Source: DATAXV01 sp036272915 (lineage in GTDB: Bacteria; Chloroflexota; Dormibacteria; Dormibacterales; Dormibacteraceae). From it: a stretch of 25,252 nucleotides of DNA. Below the pieces are notes generated by a model that saw only the letters and a list, made by a program, of their open reading frames with translations, searched no databases and was not told where the DNA came from. The translations under genes were made by a program, and so were the position numbers. Of the stretch, positions 22,503-25,252 are shown one piece after another. The stretch's first letter is position 1, and every line of letters starts with the position of its first letter. The stretch covers positions 1 to 25,252 of the forward strand of contig DATAXV010000070.1 in the NCBI GenBank assembly GCA_036272915.1, written 5' to 3'.

Positions 22503-23684
22503 GGATGCCGCGGCCGCGGCGGGCCGCTCCTGCCGCACTCGCTCGACGTAGCCGCTGGCGGCCAGCGCCGCGATCGGATCGGGCTCGATGCCGATCCGAC
22601 GCCTGGCCTCGGCCAGCACCGGCCGTACGTCGGTGTCGAAGGCGTCGGTGAGCACCCGGTGGGCGCCGAGCACGTCGCCTGCCGCCTGCGCCTCGGCGAG
22701 CGCGGCGCGGTCGACGAGGAGCGCCTTCGCGTGGGCGCTCTGGATGTTGAGCACGGACTGGAGGGTCGCCTCCAGCTTGGGCTCGATGTTGTGGGACTCG
22801 TCGATCATGTAGGCGATCCGGGCCGCGACCGAGGCCGTGGTCGGATCGTCCTCGGCGCCGACCAGCTCGTTGAAGATGAGGAAGAGCTGGAAGGGGTTGG
22901 CGGCGCCGGCGATGAGGTCGTCGTCGGCGTAGTTGCGGCTGTTGAAGTGGAAGCCGCCGAGCCGTCCGGCGTCGAGCAGCTGGGCGACGATGTGCTCGAC
23001 GTTGGTGCCGGGCGCGTGGTGGCCGGTGTCGACCAGAACCTCGGCCTTGGGCCCCAGCTCCTGGCAGAGGGCGTAGGCGGTACCCCAGTCGCTGAGGTCC
23101 GTGTGATAGAAGCCGGGCTCGAAGAACTTGTACTCGAGCAGGAGGCGCATCGCCTCGGGGAGGGTGCCGTAGATCTCGAGCAGCGCGCGGCGGAGGTGAC
23201 GCCGCCTCGAGCGGAGGTCGTCCTGGCCGGCGTAGTTGGTGCCGTCGGCGAGCCAGACGCTGATCGAGTCGGACTCGACGGCGCTGGCGATCTCGACGCA
23301 TTCGAGGACGTGGTCGATCGCCTTCCGCCGCACCCGCTCGGAGGGGTGGCAGAGACTTCCCAGCCGGTAGTCCTGGTCCTGGAAGAGGTTGGGGTTGATG
23401 GCGCCCAGGCGAACACCATGGGACCGAGCGACCTCGCCCAGCGCCTGCCAGTCGTCGACTCGATCCCAGGGGATGTGCAGGGCGACGCTGGGGCAGATCC
23501 CGGTCAGACGGTTGACCATGCCCGCGTCGGCCAGCTTCTCCTCGACGGTTCGGGCCGCCCCGGCCTGGGGGAAGACCTTGAAGCGGGTGCCCGAATCGCC
23601 GTAGCCCCAGGAGGGGGTCTCGACCCGGAACCGGTTGATACGCTCCAGCACGTGGTCGTCGAAGGCTTGGCTCACAGTGAGCAT
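22485..23684 (-). CDS. rhaI: L-rhamnose isomerase (RhaI type)
   Basis: This is a 399-residue L-rhamnose isomerase of the RhaI (Pseudomonas stutzeri-like) sugar-isomerase class, converting L-rhamnose to L-rhamnulose in the cytoplasm. The likely metal and catalytic residues are E184 (LLLEYKFFEPGFYH), D219 and H222 (VLVDTGHHAPGTN), H246 (GGFHFNSRNY) and D254/D256 (YADDD), whose spacing fits the two-metal site of this family. N-terminal ETPSWGYGDSGTRFKVF is also family-typical. Start ATG 23682-23684 was kept. A GTG three codons on (23673-23675) lies 7 nt after a GATAAT box and is an alternative leaderless start. It supplies rhamnulose for a kinase not encoded here, whose product feeds RhaEW encoded 11 kb away. 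Followed by the DeoR gene. Confidence 0.93.
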   Translation of the reverse strand: MLTVSQAFDDHVLERINRFRVETPSWGYGDSGTRFKVFPQAGAARTVEEKLADAGMVNRLTGICPSVALHIPWDRVDDWQALGEVARSHGVRLGAINPNLFQDQDYRLGSLCHPSERVRRKAIDHVLECVEIASAVESDSISVWLADGTNYAGQDDLRSRRRHLRRALLEIYGTLPEAMRLLLEYKFFEPGFYHTDLSDWGTAYALCQELGPKAEVLVDTGHHAPGTNVEHIVAQLLDAGRLGGFHFNSRNYADDDLIAGAANPFQLFLIFNELVGAEDDPTTASVAARIAYMIDESHNIEPKLEATLQSVLNIQSAHAKALLVDRAALAEAQAAGDVLGAHRVLTDAFDTDVRPVLAEARRRIGIEPDPIAALAASGYVERVRQERPAAAAASGYPGA

Positions 23685-23688
23685 TATC
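23670..23688 (-). promoter_or_regulatory. rhaI start region: -10-like box and perfect palindrome
   Basis: On the minus strand GATAAT (23683-23688; 5 of 6 consensus bases) is followed directly by the palindrome GCTCAC-T-GTGAGC (23670-23682 on the map). The palindrome would cover the transcription start, a normal repressor position. No -35 match is visible at 16-18 nt. DeoR binding is a guess from gene order. Confidence 0.4.
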
Positions 23689-23739
23689 TTTCAGGACCTT
23701 CCCTTCCGCTTTCGTGCATGTCGTGTCAGGATCTCGGGG

Positions 23740-24159
23740 ATGGCTGATGAGGAGGCCGGCGGGATGCCGCCGGACAGGGAGCGCCGCCGGAGGACAGGTC
23801 CGCCCGCGCAGGTCACCGCCGCCGCCGCCCTGCTCGGCATCACCGCCGCCGTCGACGCGATCTGGGGTGTCGTCCTGCTGGTCGAGAGCGGCCACGTGCA
23901 GGCTGCCCGCGACCTTGGTCTCCACGGCGGGCTGGCCCTGATCGTCGCCGCCGTCGCCGTCGCCGCGACCCTCACCGTCCGCCGCGGGCCGGGCCTGGGC
24001 AGGGTGCTGGCGACAGCGGTCTGCATGGTCGCCTTCGCCTCCGGGCTGGTCGATCTGCCCGAGGGATTGCTGCCGATGGGCCTGGCCGCGCTCATCGCCT
24101 GGCTCCTGTTCGGGGCCAAGGCCAGCCGGGAATACTTTCAAAACCACATTGACGCCTGA
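23740..24159 (+). CDS. Small four-helix membrane protein, unknown function
   Basis: This 139-residue protein has a short charged N-terminus (DRERRRRTGPP) followed by four predicted membrane helices near residues 24-48, 60-82, 88-106 and 110-128. The C-terminus KASREYFQNHIDA is charged. It resembles small uncharacterised integral membrane proteins; no family is named with confidence. ATG 23740 was chosen because the frame upstream overlaps the rhaI start region and lacks coding character; AGGA lies 9 nt before this ATG. It is divergent from rhaI with 55 bp between starts. The promoter of the next gene overlaps its last codons. Confidence 0.7.
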   Translation: MADEEAGGMPPDRERRRRTGPPAQVTAAAALLGITAAVDAIWGVVLLVESGHVQAARDLGLHGGLALIVAAVAVAATLTVRRGPGLGRVLATAVCMVAFASGLVDLPEGLLPMGLAALIAWLLFGAKASREYFQNHIDA

Positions 24160-24178
24160 TCGATCCACTCGCTAAACT
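24149..24178 (+). promoter_or_regulatory. Sigma-70-like promoter for the HTH/Thr-Pro-rich protein gene
   Basis: TTGACG (24149-24154) and TAAACT (24173-24178) are separated by 18 nt. The -35 overlaps the final codons of the upstream membrane-protein gene. The predicted start is about 24185, leaving a leader of about 70 nt before ATG 24254, which has a good ribosome-binding site. Confidence 0.5.
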
Positions 24179-24253
24179 GCGCCGCTAGCGAACGGTTCGG
24201 CCTTCATGAGCCGTTTCGAGCATTGGCTGCGGGAGCCGGGAGGACAGCGTCAT

Positions 24254-25045
24254 ATGAGCACGGTTGGAGGGTTACGTCCGGAGGGTATCTCGACGCCCTC
24301 GAATCCCTATCAGGTTCGTGTCGCCGACAGCCTGGATCAGGCCTGCGCGGCGACCGGGCTGACCGACGCCGAGCTGGCGGAGATGCTCGGTCGGGCGACC
24401 GATGTCAGCATCCCCACCGCCGAGCTCGGGGCCTGGCGCACCGGCCAGCGCGAGTTCCCCGCGTGGGTCATCCCCGCCCTCAGCGACGCCGCCGGCCTCG
24501 AGCAGCGCCGCGGCCGCTGGGTACGGCGGCGCGGCGGCGTGGCCAGGGCCTCGCTGCCGGTCACGGCGGTGCTGGTCGGGATGGCCGTGGCGGGCCTGGT
24601 GTGGGGCAGCCTCGCCTCCCATCCGGCGCCGGCCGGGAGCGGGCTGGCCAGCCGGATCGGGACCGTCGGCGGGATTCCGGCCTCGCGGTCGTGGGCGGGC
24701 TCGATCACGCCGTCGCCGACCGCCGCCGCGGGCTCCCCGCAACGCGGCGTCCCGGTGGCGAACGCGACCCCGGCCGGGGCGCAGACCCCGCCGGCGCTGT
24801 CGGCGGGAACGATGAACTCGTCGGGTACGCTCTTCGGCTCCGGCTCGAGGCTGGCGACCCCGACCCCGACCCCGACCGCGACGCCGGCGGCGACGCCCGA
24901 GGCGACGCCGGTGCCGACTCCGGTCGCGACCCCGACCCTGGTGCCCGCCACCCCGGCGCCGACGCTGGCACCGGTGGCACCGTCGCCGAGCCCGTCTCCG
25001 ATCCGCGGCATCGTCGGAGGACTTCTCGGCCAGCTCGGACTCTGA
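24254..25045 (+). CDS. Membrane-anchored protein with N-terminal HTH-like domain and Thr/Pro-rich extracellular tail
   Basis: This protein has 263 residues from ATG 24254, which has GGGAGG about 10 nt upstream; an in-frame ATG at 24206 has no ribosome-binding site. Residues about 20-80 (RVADSLDQACAATGLTDAEL, then GAWRTGQREFPAWVIPAL) look like a degenerate Xre/C1-type helix-turn-helix. A single hydrophobic segment near 100-118 (LPVTAVLVGMAVAGLVWG) would cross the membrane with the HTH inside. The remaining 140 residues are low-complexity, with alternating Thr-Pro and Ala-Thr-Pro units, and end in the hydrophobic IRGIVGGLLGQLGL. The layout recalls RodZ-type proteins and anti-sigma-like sensors, but no family is assigned. 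The Thr/Pro-rich tail is probably external and perhaps glycosylated (inference). Confidence 0.7.
   Translation: MSTVGGLRPEGISTPSNPYQVRVADSLDQACAATGLTDAELAEMLGRATDVSIPTAELGAWRTGQREFPAWVIPALSDAAGLEQRRGRWVRRRGGVARASLPVTAVLVGMAVAGLVWGSLASHPAPAGSGLASRIGTVGGIPASRSWAGSITPSPTAAAGSPQRGVPVANATPAGAQTPPALSAGTMNSSGTLFGSGSRLATPTPTPTATPAATPEATPVPTPVATPTLVPATPAPTLAPVAPSPSPSPIRGIVGGLLGQLGL
24855..24990 (+). repeat. Low-complexity Thr-Pro coding repeat
   Basis: Degenerate short repeats based on ACCCCG, ACGCCG and similar 6-bp units encode the alternating Thr-Pro tail of the preceding gene. The first three units are nearly identical, which makes this stretch prone to length change by slippage. Confidence 0.6.
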
Positions 25046-25252
25046 CCCCGCCAGGGCGAAGGCTCCTCGGCGGACCCACCCGAACCGGAGAGATCCGGGC
25101 TGCCGTCGCGGCCCGGATCGCTCCATGTCCGGACACATGGCTCGGCGTCGTCTCTCCGGCGGTTCAGACGTCAGGTGGCCACAGCCGCTATGCTGTGCCG
25201 CGGCGCCCTGTCGGGATCGCCAGAAGGACTGCCCGATACGTCGACGAGGTCG
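25046..25252. other. Terminal intergenic stretch with two inverted repeats
   Basis: No supported gene is present in these 207 bp. GATCCGGGC (25092-25100) and GCCCGGATC (25111-25119) form a 9-bp stem with a 10-nt loop, followed by CCATGT-CCGGAC-ACATGG (25123-25140). They may end transcription of the preceding gene or be regulatory, but no T-run follows. A TATGCT box within a CGCTATGCT stretch near 25186-25194 repeats the string seen before the GrpB gene and may be a promoter for a gene beyond the edge. Confidence 0.35.

Noticed and set aside
22453..24168. 571-codon minus-strand ORF overlapping rhaI and the membrane-protein gene
   Set aside because: It is offset from the rhaI frame and is Arg/Pro-rich without domains; rhaI has conserved metal ligands in the other frame.
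25092..25140. Two hairpins as a rho-independent terminator
   Set aside because: Good stems but no T-run follows, so I list them only as inverted repeats.
1..25252. CRISPR arrays, tRNA or rRNA genes, insertion sequences, phage genes, toxin-antitoxin or defence genes
   Set aside because: No regularly spaced repeats, transposase or integrase motifs, or recognisable RNA genes were seen anywhere in the window.

Overview
This is a high-GC chromosomal window from an environmental, probably soil-type, bacterium. It lacks rRNA, tRNA, phage and IS genes. The composition, GTG/TTG starts, leaderless-looking promoters, an HTH-plus-binding-domain molybdate/tungstate regulator and a Thr/Pro-rich surface tail fit a high-GC Actinobacteriota, Chloroflexota or Dormibacterota-like lineage. 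The taxonomic guess is inference. About 23 genes can be supported. The long ORFs antisense to GH2, rhaEW and GH78 are GC-driven shadows.

Left part (1-3740, minus strand): a complete molybdate/tungstate ABC import operon (binding lipoprotein, permease, ATPase) ends in a regulator that runs off the left edge. The regulator start overlaps the ATPase stop as GTGA. The promoter lies inside a perfect palindrome. Next come a GH2 glycosidase (minus) and, across a 0.5-kb gene-free gap, an exported alpha/beta-hydrolase lipoprotein (plus).

Centre (7.1-19.4 kb): a sugar-utilisation region. An AraC-type regulator is divergent from a phytanoyl-CoA-dioxygenase-like (PhyH) oxygenase. A minus-strand series runs second PhyH oxygenase, bifunctional rhamnulose-1-phosphate aldolase/lactaldehyde dehydrogenase (RhaEW), HAD sugar phosphatase (GTGA overlap). 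Then come an XdhC-like Rossmann protein, a DUF1905/YdeI-like protein, an SDR dehydrogenase, and a minus-strand operon of GH78 alpha-L-rhamnosidase plus two xylose-isomerase-like TIM-barrel proteins.

Right part (19.3-25.2 kb): a small Cys-rich protein behind a 23-bp near-perfect palindrome, a frameshifted SRPBCC gene with no start codon, a GntR/FadR-type regulator divergent from a GrpB-family gene, an L-rhamnose isomerase (RhaI) followed by a DeoR-type regulator, and two plus-strand genes for a small membrane protein and a membrane-anchored HTH-like protein with a Thr/Pro-rich tail.

Together GH78, RhaI and RhaEW make a nearly complete route from rhamnosides to DHAP and lactate. A rhamnulose kinase and a sugar transporter are not in the window. 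The two PhyH oxygenases, the paired TIM-barrel proteins, the SDR and the HAD phosphatase suggest that the substrate is a decorated rhamnoside rather than free rhamnose. That is the main candidate for undescribed biology here. A second theme is a recurrent TAnnnT box 6-7 nt upstream of start codons, which suggests widespread leaderless transcription.
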